From the NCBI GenBank assembly GCA_937863995.1, contig CALMIK010000046.1, forward strand, positions 88,655 through 152,654: a stretch of 64,000 bases of DNA, written 5' to 3'. The position numbers and the translations under genes were made by a program. Under the pieces are notes generated by a model. The model saw only the letters and a program-made list of their open reading frames with translations. It had not been told where the DNA came from and did not search any database. The stretch's first letter is position 1. Each line of letters opens with the position of its first letter. The stretch is from an uncultured Chelatococcus sp. Lineage in GTDB: Bacteria; Pseudomonadota; Alphaproteobacteria; Rhizobiales; Beijerinckiaceae. This document shows positions 36,112 through 44,284 of the stretch, in pieces.

Positions 36112-38445
36112 ATGCCCGGAAACGCGCCTGCCCCCATCGCCGTCGAGGGGTTGAGGGAACCTGTCGAGATCGCCGTCGATGCGTGGGGCGTGGCGCATAT
36201 CCGGGCGCAGAACCGGGACGACCTGTTCTTCGCCCAGGGCTGGAACGTCGCGCGCGACCGGCTGTGGCAGATCGACCTGTGGCGAAAGCGCGGGCTCGGG
36301 CTGCTCGCCGCCGATTTCGGGCCGGGTTATCTGGAGCAGGACCGCGCCGCGCGCCTCTTCCTCTACAGGGGCGACATGGCGCCCGAATGGGCGGCCTACG
36401 GCGATGGCGCGCAGGCCATATGCGCGTCGTTCACCGCCGGCATCAACGCTTACATCGCCGGCATCGAAGCGGGCGTTCATCCCCTGCCGCCGGAGTTCGC
36501 GAAGCTCGGCAACGCCCCTGCCCGCTGGGCGGCGGAGGATGTCGTGCGTATCCGCAGCCATTCCCTCACCCGCAACGTGAGCTCGGAGATCCTGCGGGCG
36601 CGGCTGACCGCGCGCGCAGGCGCTGCGGCGGACGACCTGCGCTTGCGGCGTGAGCCGCCGGTCGCGCCGATAACCGCTCCCGACCTCGATCTCGCATCCC
36701 TGCCGCTTGAAATCCTCGACGACGTCAATCTCGCCGTCGCCCCGGTGACCTTTTCGACGTCGCGCCTCTCGGCCCCGCTCGCGGAGGCCCCCCGGTGGCG
36801 CAAGGCCACGCCCACGGGGGAGATCGTCCAGGCGGTGCAGCCGGAAGGATCGAACAACTGGGCCGTGTCGGCGGAGAAATCCGCCACCGGGCGGCCCATT
36901 CTGGCGTTCGACCCGCACCGCACCCACACCCTTCCCTCGATCCGCTACGTCGTCCACCTCTCGATGCCCGGCTTCGACGCCATCGGCGCGGGAGAGCCGG
37001 CCACCCCGGGGATCTCGATGGGGCACAACGGCACCGCCGCATTCGCGCTGACGATCTTCGGCGCCGACCAGGAGGACGCCTTCGTTTACGACACGCACCC
37101 CGACGACCCGCTCAGCTACCGCTTCGGCGACGGCTGGGAGAGGATGACGGAATGCGTCGAGGACATCCCCGTCAAAAACGGCGGCATCGAGCAGCGAAGC
37201 CTCTACTTCACCCGCCATGGCCCGGTGATCCACCGCGATCCCGCCGCCCACCGGGCCTACGCGCTGCGCACCGTGTGGACCGATCCGGGCATGGCGCCCT
37301 ACATGGCGAGCCTTGCAGTGATGCAGGCGCGCAGTTTCGACGCCTACACACAGGCGCTGCGCGGCTGGGGCACGCCGTCTGTGAACCACGTTTATGCGGA
37401 CACCGCCGGCACCATCGGCTGGAAGCCCTCCGGCGCGACGCCGCTGCGCGAAGGCTGGAACGGCCTGCTGCCCGTACCGGGCGATGGCCGCTATGCATGG
37501 TCGGGCTACCTCGCACCCGAGGACGGCCCGGTTGAGAAAAATCCCGCGCGCGGCTTCATCGCCACTGCAAACGCCATGAACGTGCCGGCGGACTGGGCGG
37601 CAACCCATCCACCCATCGGATACGAATGGCTCGACGCGAGCCGCTCGGACCGGATCCACGATGTGTTGTCGCGGCGGGACAAGGTCACGCTCGACGATTG
37701 CGCCAGGCTCCAGACCGACACTGTCTCGGTCTCCGCCACGCGCCTCGTTGCCCTGCTGGGAAAACGTTACCGGGCCGGCGCTGGCGGCGACGCGGCGCTG
37801 GCGCATGCGCTTCTGCAGGCGTGGGACGGCGACCTGCGGGCGGCCTCCGGCGCGGCTGCTCTTTTCGAGATATGGCTCTCGCGCCACATCTGCAATGCGC
37901 TCGGCCGGGCGGCCGGTCTCGCCGACGAGGACCTGCCGCTGCTCCAGCCCACCAGCCTGCCGGCGGTGACCGACTGGGCGCAAACGGCGGACGAGGACGC
38001 GCTGCACACCATGCTGGACGCCACCCTGTCGGCGGCATGGGCCGAGTGCCGGTCAATCATGGGGGAAAATCCGGCAGCATGGGCCTGGGGCGACATCCAC
38101 CGGCTGTCGCTAAAGCATCTGCTCGACGGCATCGCGGAAGGCGCAACCGCATGGTCGATACCGCCGGCAAAGCTCGGCGGCAGTTCCTCCACCCCCAACT
38201 ACGCAGGCTACCGCGCCTCGAATTTCGACGTCACGACGGGACCGTCGGTGCGCATGATCGTGGACGTCGGCGGCTGGGACAACAGCCTGTTCATCAACAC
38301 GCCCGGCCAGTCCGGCGTGCCGGGCTCGCCCCACTACGGCGATCTCGCCACCGCCTGGCGCGACGGCGTCTACCACCCGCTCGTCTACAGCCGCAAAGCC
38401 GTCGACGCCGCCACCAGGCAATTGCTCGTGTGCGTGCCGGGATAG
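36112..38445 (+). CDS. Penicillin acylase family N-terminal nucleophile amidase
   Basis: 777 residues. Residues about 1-246 form the alpha chain and cleavage is expected before S247 in PEGSNNWAVS, which then becomes the catalytic N-terminal serine. Other features are HIRAQNRDDLFFAQGW near the start and GNSATGRPILAFDPH-type binding residues after the serine. Members cut amide bonds of penicillins, acyl-homoserine lactones and other N-acyl compounds. No signal peptide is seen, which is unusual since most relatives are periplasmic; it suggests action on imported substrate. AAGGA precedes ATG 36112; the longer frame upstream is shadow. Confidence 0.88.
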   Translation: MPGNAPAPIAVEGLREPVEIAVDAWGVAHIRAQNRDDLFFAQGWNVARDRLWQIDLWRKRGLGLLAADFGPGYLEQDRAARLFLYRGDMAPEWAAYGDGAQAICASFTAGINAYIAGIEAGVHPLPPEFAKLGNAPARWAAEDVVRIRSHSLTRNVSSEILRARLTARAGAAADDLRLRREPPVAPITAPDLDLASLPLEILDDVNLAVAPVTFSTSRLSAPLAEAPRWRKATPTGEIVQAVQPEGSNNWAVSAEKSATGRPILAFDPHRTHTLPSIRYVVHLSMPGFDAIGAGEPATPGISMGHNGTAAFALTIFGADQEDAFVYDTHPDDPLSYRFGDGWERMTECVEDIPVKNGGIEQRSLYFTRHGPVIHRDPAAHRAYALRTVWTDPGMAPYMASLAVMQARSFDAYTQALRGWGTPSVNHVYADTAGTIGWKPSGATPLREGWNGLLPVPGDGRYAWSGYLAPEDGPVEKNPARGFIATANAMNVPADWAATHPPIGYEWLDASRSDRIHDVLSRRDKVTLDDCARLQTDTVSVSATRLVALLGKRYRAGAGGDAALAHALLQAWDGDLRAASGAAALFEIWLSRHICNALGRAAGLADEDLPLLQPTSLPAVTDWAQTADEDALHTMLDATLSAAWAECRSIMGENPAAWAWGDIHRLSLKHLLDGIAEGATAWSIPPAKLGGSSSTPNYAGYRASNFDVTTGPSVRMIVDVGGWDNSLFINTPGQSGVPGSPHYGDLATAWRDGVYHPLVYSRKAVDAATRQLLVCVPG

Positions 38446-38479
38446 CATTTCGGGCGCGTGGCGTGCCTGAGATCCTGCC

Positions 38480-39775
38480 TCAGCCCCTGAACGTCAACTG
38501 GCGCACGTCGATGTAGCCGGCGCGGAAGCCGGCCTCGCAATAGTGCAGGTAGAATGACCACAGCTTGCGGAAACGCTCGTCGAACCCAAGCGGCGCTATC
38601 GTTTCCCAGGCATCGTGGAAGCGGCTGCGCCATTCGGCCAGCGTGCGGGCATAATCCTCTCCGAAAACGCGTTCGCGCGTCACGCTCAGGCCATGCTCCG
38701 CCGGCAGGTTGCGCATGATCGAGGGCGTAGGCAGCATGCCGCCGGGGAAAATGTAGCGCTGGATGAAATCGGGCTGGGCGCGGTAGCGCGCGTAAGCGCT
38801 GTCGCGGATGGTGATGACCTGCATCCCCGCCAGCCCTCCGGGTTTCAACCGCGCGCGCAGCCTGTCGAAGAATACGGACCAGTAACGCTCTCCGACCGCC
38901 TCAAACATCTCGATGGACACGACGCGATCGTAGCTGCCGCGCTCGTCACGGTAGTCCCGCAGCTGGATGTCCACCTTGTCCGCCAGCCCGGCGCGGGCGA
39001 TGCGCTCCCGCGCGAAAGCATGCTGTTCGCGGCTGATCGTCAGCGCGGTGACGCTGCAGCCGATCTCGCGCGCGGCGAACTCGGCGAACCCGCCCCAGCC
39101 GCAACCGATTTCGAGGACATGGTCACCCGGGCCGATTGCCATGTCGTGCGCCAAAGCCCGATATTTCGCCGCCTGCGCGCCTTCCAGATCGCTCACCCCT
39201 TCGGCATAAAGAGCCGACGAATAGGTCATCGATGGATCGAGCCACTGGCCGTAAAACGCATTGCCGAGGTCGTAGTGGGCCGAAATGTTGCGCCGCGACC
39301 CCGCGTGCGTGTTCCGGTTGAGCCAGTGACGCAGGCGCTGGAACAGGTTGAACAACGGGCCGGCGCCCCGCGCTATGTTTTGCCCGGCGCCCTCATTAAC
39401 GGCGAAAAGCTCGAGCAGCGCTGTGAGGTCGGGGCTGTCCCAGTCGCCGTCGATATAGGATTCCGCCACGCCGACAGTCGCGTTCGCGAAGGCGCGGCCG
39501 GCGAGCCGCCAGTTCCTCAAGACGATTTCGCCATGCGGTCCCACCGTTTTTCCGCCGATGCACAGCGTCATTCCTTCGGGAGTATGCAGCGTCAGAGAAC
39601 CGCACGGGAGATCCACGACCGCATGCAGCATCATGCGCGCCCGCAACGGCAGCGAAGCCGTCACGGCGGAAAAATTGCCGCGATCGAGGCGAACGGCTGG
39701 CGATGTATGGCAATGGGCCCCTGTCCGCTGCATCGTCGGTTCAACCCTGATCCCGTTCCCCGTCGGAGCGATCAT
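38480..39775 (-). CDS. Cyclopropane-fatty-acyl-phospholipid synthase-like SAM methyltransferase
   Basis: 431 residues. It has an N-terminal lipid-binding region, then NISAHYDLGNAFYGQWLDPSMTY in pieces, the SAM motif VLEIGCGWGGFAEFAA, and the C-terminal FIQRYIFPGG. The ATG at 39775 overlaps the stop of the FAD protein (ATGA); a TTG three codons earlier is less likely. It transfers a methylene or methyl group to membrane unsaturated fatty acids. In Rhodobacter sphaeroides a CFA-like methylase belongs to the singlet-oxygen regulon, and this one shares that context. Confidence 0.9.
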   Translation of the reverse strand: MIAPTGNGIRVEPTMQRTGAHCHTSPAVRLDRGNFSAVTASLPLRARMMLHAVVDLPCGSLTLHTPEGMTLCIGGKTVGPHGEIVLRNWRLAGRAFANATVGVAESYIDGDWDSPDLTALLELFAVNEGAGQNIARGAGPLFNLFQRLRHWLNRNTHAGSRRNISAHYDLGNAFYGQWLDPSMTYSSALYAEGVSDLEGAQAAKYRALAHDMAIGPGDHVLEIGCGWGGFAEFAAREIGCSVTALTISREQHAFARERIARAGLADKVDIQLRDYRDERGSYDRVVSIEMFEAVGERYWSVFFDRLRARLKPGGLAGMQVITIRDSAYARYRAQPDFIQRYIFPGGMLPTPSIMRNLPAEHGLSVTRERVFGEDYARTLAEWRSRFHDAWETIAPLGFDERFRKLWSFYLHYCEAGFRAGYIDVRQLTFRG

Positions 39776-41127
39776 GACAGACAAACGCGCTCTCCTGCAT
39801 TGTGTTGTTCATTGACGACGATGCGGCCGGATTCATCCGCGACTGTCCATGGCCGCCTGAGGCCGCCGAGCTGCTCGGCGACCGCAAGGCCGGCCTGAAG
39901 CGCGTCCTCGTGAAAGCCCGCGCCGAAATACGCGCCGCAAAACCACGTGTTGCGCACCCCCTGGCACGACCAGAGGCGCGATTGCGCTGCGCCGGTCGTG
40001 GCATTGAAGCGGGGATGCTCATAAACGCCGCGCCACAGCACGGTGCGGGCGTCCGGCTCCCGCGGCGGGGCGAGCGTGACGAAACGCGGCGTGGCGGGAT
40101 CGATGTCCTGCAGCCTGTTCATCCAATAGGTCACGCCGGGAGGCGCGGGTGCGTCGCCGGGCCGCGCGGACGTGGCAAGATAGTTCCATGCCGCCCAGGC
40201 CCGCCTGCGTTGCGGCATGAGGCTGGCGTCGCCATGCAGCACCGTGGGATTGCGGCCATACGTGAAAGCACCCAGAAGATGCCGCTCTTCGGCGGAAGGG
40301 TCCGCGAGCATGCGCAGCGCCTGATCCGCATGCGCGCCGATGACGACGTGATCGAACCGCTCGGGAGCCTCGCCTGCGACGCTGACTTCCACGCCGTCCT
40401 CGACCCGACGGATGGAAACGACGGGCGATGAAGTGCGGATACGCTGCCTGAAGGATGCCGTCAGACGATCGACGTAGGCGCGGCTTCCACCCCTGACCGT
40501 GCGCCATATCGGCCGGCCGATGAGTTTAAGCAGGCCATGATTTTCGCAGAAACGGACGAAGTCCGCCGCGGGATAGTCGCCGATCTCGATGGAGGGTGTC
40601 GACCAGATCGCCGCCGCCATGGGGTAGAGATGATCCTCGCGGAAAGCCGCGCCGAAGCCGCCCATGTCGAGATACTGCGCGAGGCTTACCTCCGGCCCGA
40701 GGGATCGCACGGCGCGGGGCGCCTGGCCGTAGAAACGCAGGAGATCGCTCAGCATCGACCAGAAGCGGGGGCTCACCGCGCTGGCCGGCCGGGCAAACAG
40801 GCCCGCGAGGTTGGAGCCGGCATATTCGACCCGCCCCCTGTCGATGGACACCGCGAAAGACATGTCCGTCGCCACGCTCGGCACGTCGATATGGCGGAAC
40901 AAGGCCGTGAGATTGGGATAGGTCGCTTCGTTGTAAACGATGAAGCCGGTATCCACGGGCACTCCCCCGCGCTCCACCGTGTGGCTGTGGCCGCCGATGC
41001 GGTCGTCCGCCTCGAACACCGTGACCCGATGGCGTTGCGACAGCAGCCAGGCCGCCGAAAGCCCGGCGATACCGCTGCCCACGATGGCGATGTTCAGGGG
41101 ATCGGGAGGAGTGACAAAGTGTTTCAT
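39772..41127 (-). CDS. FAD/NAD-binding oxidoreductase of the flavin amine oxidase type (COG2907)
   Basis: 451 residues. The Rossmann FAD motif is IAIVGSGIAGLSAAWLL, followed by FEADDRIGGHSHTVE, and the C-terminal flavin motif lies in FCGAYFGAGFHEDAL. Members of this group cluster with CFA-type methylases and are thought to act on lipid chains. It leads the operon with the CFA-like gene and has a strong candidate sigma-E promoter about 60 bp upstream. Confidence 0.88.
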   Translation of the reverse strand: MKHFVTPPDPLNIAIVGSGIAGLSAAWLLSQRHRVTVFEADDRIGGHSHTVERGGVPVDTGFIVYNEATYPNLTALFRHIDVPSVATDMSFAVSIDRGRVEYAGSNLAGLFARPASAVSPRFWSMLSDLLRFYGQAPRAVRSLGPEVSLAQYLDMGGFGAAFREDHLYPMAAAIWSTPSIEIGDYPAADFVRFCENHGLLKLIGRPIWRTVRGGSRAYVDRLTASFRQRIRTSSPVVSIRRVEDGVEVSVAGEAPERFDHVVIGAHADQALRMLADPSAEERHLLGAFTYGRNPTVLHGDASLMPQRRRAWAAWNYLATSARPGDAPAPPGVTYWMNRLQDIDPATPRFVTLAPPREPDARTVLWRGVYEHPRFNATTGAAQSRLWSCQGVRNTWFCGAYFGAGFHEDALQAGLAVAEQLGGLRRPWTVADESGRIVVNEQHNAGERVCLS

Positions 41128-41184
41128 TACAATCCGTTGATGCGAAGAAGCAGGCGGAGTGGATTCAGGTGTTCGGTTCGGATA

Positions 41185-41214
41185 GTTTTACGCGGAGCAT
41201 GCCCGGGCGGATCA
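41185..41214 (-). promoter_or_regulatory. ECF sigma-E promoter for the FAD protein/CFA-like operon
   Basis: On the minus strand TGATCC (41214-41209), 18 bp, TAAAAC (41190-41185). The same architecture recurs three more times in the island. The start would lie near 41178, giving a leader of about 50 nt. Confidence 0.75.
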
Positions 41215-41270
41215 CCGGCGATCGTCACGCGGAAAAGAAATCAGCTTCCCGCAGGAAGTCGCCGTCCGTG

Positions 41271-41300
41271 TGATCCGCCATGCACGGCGGGCCGTAGAAA
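41271..41300 (+). promoter_or_regulatory. ECF sigma-E autoregulatory promoter
   Basis: TGATCC (41271-41276), 18 bp, TAGAAA (41295-41300) lies directly before the sigma factor gene. The expected start site (about 41306-41308) coincides with the ATG at 41306, so this mRNA may be leaderless. Confidence 0.6.
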
Positions 41301-41305
41301 GGCGC

Positions 41306-41944
41306 ATGAATGACAGCCTGGAACAATTCGCATCAACGCCGGCACCGGCGCCATCGGCTGGCCGGGTGCGTCTGGTGAACGCGACGGGAGACAGCGGCGC
41401 CGCACTGGCGCCGGATGAGCTGGCGCATCTGGTGCGGCGCGTCGCCGAGGAACGGGATCGTCAGGCTTTCGCAGGGCTTTTCGGCCATTTCGGCCCCCGC
41501 CTCAAGACGTTCTTCCTGCGCGGCGGGCTTCCGGCCGCTGCCGCGGAAGATCTGGTGCAGGAAACGATGCTCTCGCTGTGGCGAAAGGCGTCCTACTTCG
41601 ACAGCGCTCGCGCGGGCGTGTCGACGTGGGTGTTCACCATCGCGCGCAACCTGCGCATCGACCATCTGCGCCGGGAGCGCGATCCTTCCGCATTGCCGCA
41701 GGAGCCGGTCGAGGAGCCGCCGACACTGGAGGAAACCGTGCTGACGGCCGAGCGCGAGCTCCATGTGCGCGGCGCGCTCGCCGGGCTCTCGGCCGAACAG
41801 TCAACCGTCATCCGGCTGACGTTCTATGGCGAGAAATCCCAATCCGAAATCGCCGAAGAGCTCGGCATTCCTCTCGGCACCGTCAAATCCCGCATCAGGC
41901 TGGCGATGAAGCGCCTGCGCAGTCTCCTGGAAAACCAATCATGA
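41306..41944 (+). CDS. rpoE: RNA polymerase ECF sigma factor, RpoE (ECF11) type
   Basis: 212 residues. Region 2 runs FAGLFGHFGPRLKTFFLRGG to VFTIARNLRIDHLRRE, and region 4 is LTFYGEKSQSEIAEELGIPLGTVKSRIRLAMKRL broken by the usual linker. It overlaps the ChrR gene by 4 bp, the standard sigma/anti-sigma coupling. By analogy to R. sphaeroides it directs the response to singlet oxygen and related photo-oxidative stress. The start is either ATG 41306 (possibly leaderless) or the upstream ATG 41270, which would place the promoter inside the gene and is disfavoured. Confidence 0.9.
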   Translation: MNDSLEQFASTPAPAPSAGRVRLVNATGDSGAALAPDELAHLVRRVAEERDRQAFAGLFGHFGPRLKTFFLRGGLPAAAAEDLVQETMLSLWRKASYFDSARAGVSTWVFTIARNLRIDHLRRERDPSALPQEPVEEPPTLEETVLTAERELHVRGALAGLSAEQSTVIRLTFYGEKSQSEIAEELGIPLGTVKSRIRLAMKRLRSLLENQS

Positions 41945-42603
41945 CAATCGCCCATCATCCAACCGATGAAACGCTGCTGCGCTATGCCGCCGGCACGCTC
42001 GCGGCGGGACCGGCGATTGTGATCGCCGCGCATCTGACTGTGTGCCCCCTCTGCCGCAACCGCCTGAAAGCCTTCGAGGCGCTTGGCGGCGCCGTGCTGG
42101 ATGAAACGCAGCCGACCGCTCTGACGCCCACGGCGCTCGCCACCGCGCTGGCGCGCATCGACGCCGAAGCGATGCCGGCAATGGTCCGGCGTCATGCCGG
42201 TCCGCCGCCCGCGCCCGTCACGCGCGACGGCCTCAGACTGCCGGACGCTCTCGCCGGTTGCGACATCGGCGCGTGGCGCTGGTTCGGCCCCGGCGTACGC
42301 ATGAGCCGGATCGGCGTGCCTCATGAGCCCGACGCCGGCGTCATGCTGCTGAAGGTCAGGCCGGGCAGGAAGCTGCCCGAGCACGGTCATTCCGGCATCG
42401 AGTTCACCTACGTCGTGGCCGGCTCGTTCTCGGATTCGCTGGGCCGCTTCGGCCCCGGCGACCTCGCCGAGGTGGGCGACGACGTGGAGCACCAGCCGGT
42501 CGTGGATAGCGATGGCGAATGCATCTGCCTCGTCGCGCTCGAAGGGCGCATGCGCCTTAGCGGTATGCTGGGGCGCATCGTGCAGCCTCTTTTCGGAGTC
42601 TGA
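41941..42603 (+). CDS. chrR: ChrR-type cupin anti-sigma factor
   Basis: 220 residues. The N-terminal zinc anti-sigma domain has H6, H31, C35 and C38, the same positions as the zinc ligands of R. sphaeroides ChrR. The C-terminal cupin holds HGHSGIEFTYVVAG with the expected H-x-H-x4-E metal pattern and a later histidine in DDVEHQPVV. It holds the sigma factor inactive until singlet oxygen or organic peroxide triggers release. Confidence 0.93.
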   Translation: MTIAHHPTDETLLRYAAGTLAAGPAIVIAAHLTVCPLCRNRLKAFEALGGAVLDETQPTALTPTALATALARIDAEAMPAMVRRHAGPPPAPVTRDGLRLPDALAGCDIGAWRWFGPGVRMSRIGVPHEPDAGVMLLKVRPGRKLPEHGHSGIEFTYVVAGSFSDSLGRFGPGDLAEVGDDVEHQPVVDSDGECICLVALEGRMRLSGMLGRIVQPLFGV

Positions 42604-42604
42604 C

Positions 42605-43411
42605 ATGTCCGCCGCCGCCGCCTTCGCCGCCACTGCCGTTGCCCTTTCGCTGGCGATGACCGTGGCGTGGGCGGCGGTGACGCGTGGCGCGAAATCCGGA
42701 TGGATCGACGCGACATGGTCGTTCCTCGTCGGCGCGGCGGGCGTGACGCTGGCGCTCGCGCCCATTCAGGAATGGCCTGCCCATCCGGCGCGGCAATGGC
42801 TCGTGGCGGGGTTGGCGGCCTTGTGGTCACTCCGGCTCGGGCTGCATATCGCCCTGCGGACGGCGCGCGGCGCGGACGACCCGCGTTATGCGGCGCTGCG
42901 GCGGGAATGGGGCGAAGGCTGGCGGAAGGAGCTGTTCAAGTTCCTGCAAATACAGGCAGCGGCGGCCCTGCTGCTGGCTGCGGCGATTTTCCTCGCCGCC
43001 CACAATCCCGCGCCGGAACTGGTATGGACGGATGCGCTCGGCATTATAATCGTGCTCGCAGCCATTGCCGGAGAAGGCATGGCGGACGCGCAACTTGCCC
43101 GTTTCCGCAACGTGCCGTCCAACAGGGGCGCCGTGTGCGATACCGGCCTGTGGGGTCTGTCGCGGCACCCCAACTATTTCTTTCAATGGCTGGGGTGGAC
43201 GGGATATGCCGCGATCGCCATCGGCGTGGCGGATCATTATCCGTGGGGATGGGCCGCCTTGGCGGGGCCGGTGTTCATGTACGCCATTCTGGTTCACGCC
43301 TCGGGCGTGCCGCCGCTGGAAGCCCATATGCTGCGGGAGCGCGGGGACGCATATCGCGACTATCAGCGCCGCGTCAATGCCTTCTGGCCCGGACCGCCGC
43401 GCAGGATGTGA
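42605..43411 (+). CDS. DUF1295 integral membrane protein (steroid 5-alpha reductase-like fold)
   Basis: 268 residues, mostly hydrophobic, with the family block GLWGLSRHPNYFFQWLGWTGY near residue 180, resembling isoprenylcysteine methyltransferase and steroid reductase catalytic ends. It starts 1 bp after the chrR stop, in the sigma operon. Conserved with CFA/FAD/DUF1365 genes, it probably acts on membrane lipids under oxidative stress; the reaction is unknown. Confidence 0.82.
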   Translation: MSAAAAFAATAVALSLAMTVAWAAVTRGAKSGWIDATWSFLVGAAGVTLALAPIQEWPAHPARQWLVAGLAALWSLRLGLHIALRTARGADDPRYAALRREWGEGWRKELFKFLQIQAAAALLLAAAIFLAAHNPAPELVWTDALGIIIVLAAIAGEGMADAQLARFRNVPSNRGAVCDTGLWGLSRHPNYFFQWLGWTGYAAIAIGVADHYPWGWAALAGPVFMYAILVHASGVPPLEAHMLRERGDAYRDYQRRVNAFWPGPPRRM

Positions 43412-43417
43412 CGACGC

Positions 43418-44284
43418 TCATTCTCGCCTGGCTATCTCGCCTTCATCGCGAAAACTCGCCGGGGGCGGCAGTGGCGGGTTCTTGTGGAAGCGCGCACCCT
43501 TCAGCCACAGTTTCAGCGCCTCCCAATGGATCGCGGCGATCACCTTGAATGTCATCAGGGGAAAGCGCGCCAGCAGTGCGGCGAGGTTCCTGCCCGTCAG
43601 CGGTTTCGCCGTGCCGTCGAACGTCGCGGTCAGCAGCCCTTCGCCCGCTTCCGTTTCGTGGATATGGAGGCGCACGCGCCTGCCCGGAGGCAGGATGCGG
43701 AAATGATAACGCGCGCCCATCGGGATAAAGGGCGAGACGTGAAAGATCTTCGTCCGCTCCTGCCGGATGCCGGCCGGCCCCGCCTCGCCCTCCAGCACGG
43801 GCGCGACATAGGTGTGGCGCTCGCCGAAGGTGTTGCGCACCGCGTAGATGAGCGCCACCAGCTCGTCGCCATCACCGTAGGCGAAGTAGACGGACAACGG
43901 GTTGAAGACGTAGCCCAGAATACGCGGATAGGCCAGCAGCAGCACCCGCCGGGCCGGTTGCGCCAGCCCGGCCTCGCGCAACAGTCCGTCGACATGCTCG
44001 CGTAGCGTTTCGCCACGGCGCGCCACATGATCGCTCTGGCGGAATGAAACGAGACCCGGCCTGTCGACAGCCAGCAGCCGTGTGGCGCGGCCGAGATCGG
44101 ACAGGCGGTCGATATCGACCAGCAGCGAGAATACGGCGTAGGTGAACCGGTGACCGAACGGCTTCAGCCGCTGATGCATGACCTCGCCCGGATAAAGCAC
44201 GCCGGCAGCGGTGGGCGGCGGGCCGTTGTCCGCCAGGGGGCCGCGTTCTTGACTGCCGCGTTCCTGACTGGCGTTCTCCTTCAT
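43418..44284 (-). CDS. DUF1365 domain protein
   Basis: 288 residues. The core begins LYPGEVMHQRLKPFGHRFTYAVFSLLVDID and includes GYVFNPLSVYFAYG and FHVSPFIPMGARYHF. This family is uncharacterised and often stands beside CFA-like methylases and COG2907 proteins. It overlaps the photolyase stop by 4 bp and ends 6 bp from the convergent DUF1295 gene. Confidence 0.85.
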   Translation of the reverse strand: MKENASQERGSQERGPLADNGPPPTAAGVLYPGEVMHQRLKPFGHRFTYAVFSLLVDIDRLSDLGRATRLLAVDRPGLVSFRQSDHVARRGETLREHVDGLLREAGLAQPARRVLLLAYPRILGYVFNPLSVYFAYGDGDELVALIYAVRNTFGERHTYVAPVLEGEAGPAGIRQERTKIFHVSPFIPMGARYHFRILPPGRRVRLHIHETEAGEGLLTATFDGTAKPLTGRNLAALLARFPLMTFKVIAAIHWEALKLWLKGARFHKNPPLPPPASFRDEGEIARRE

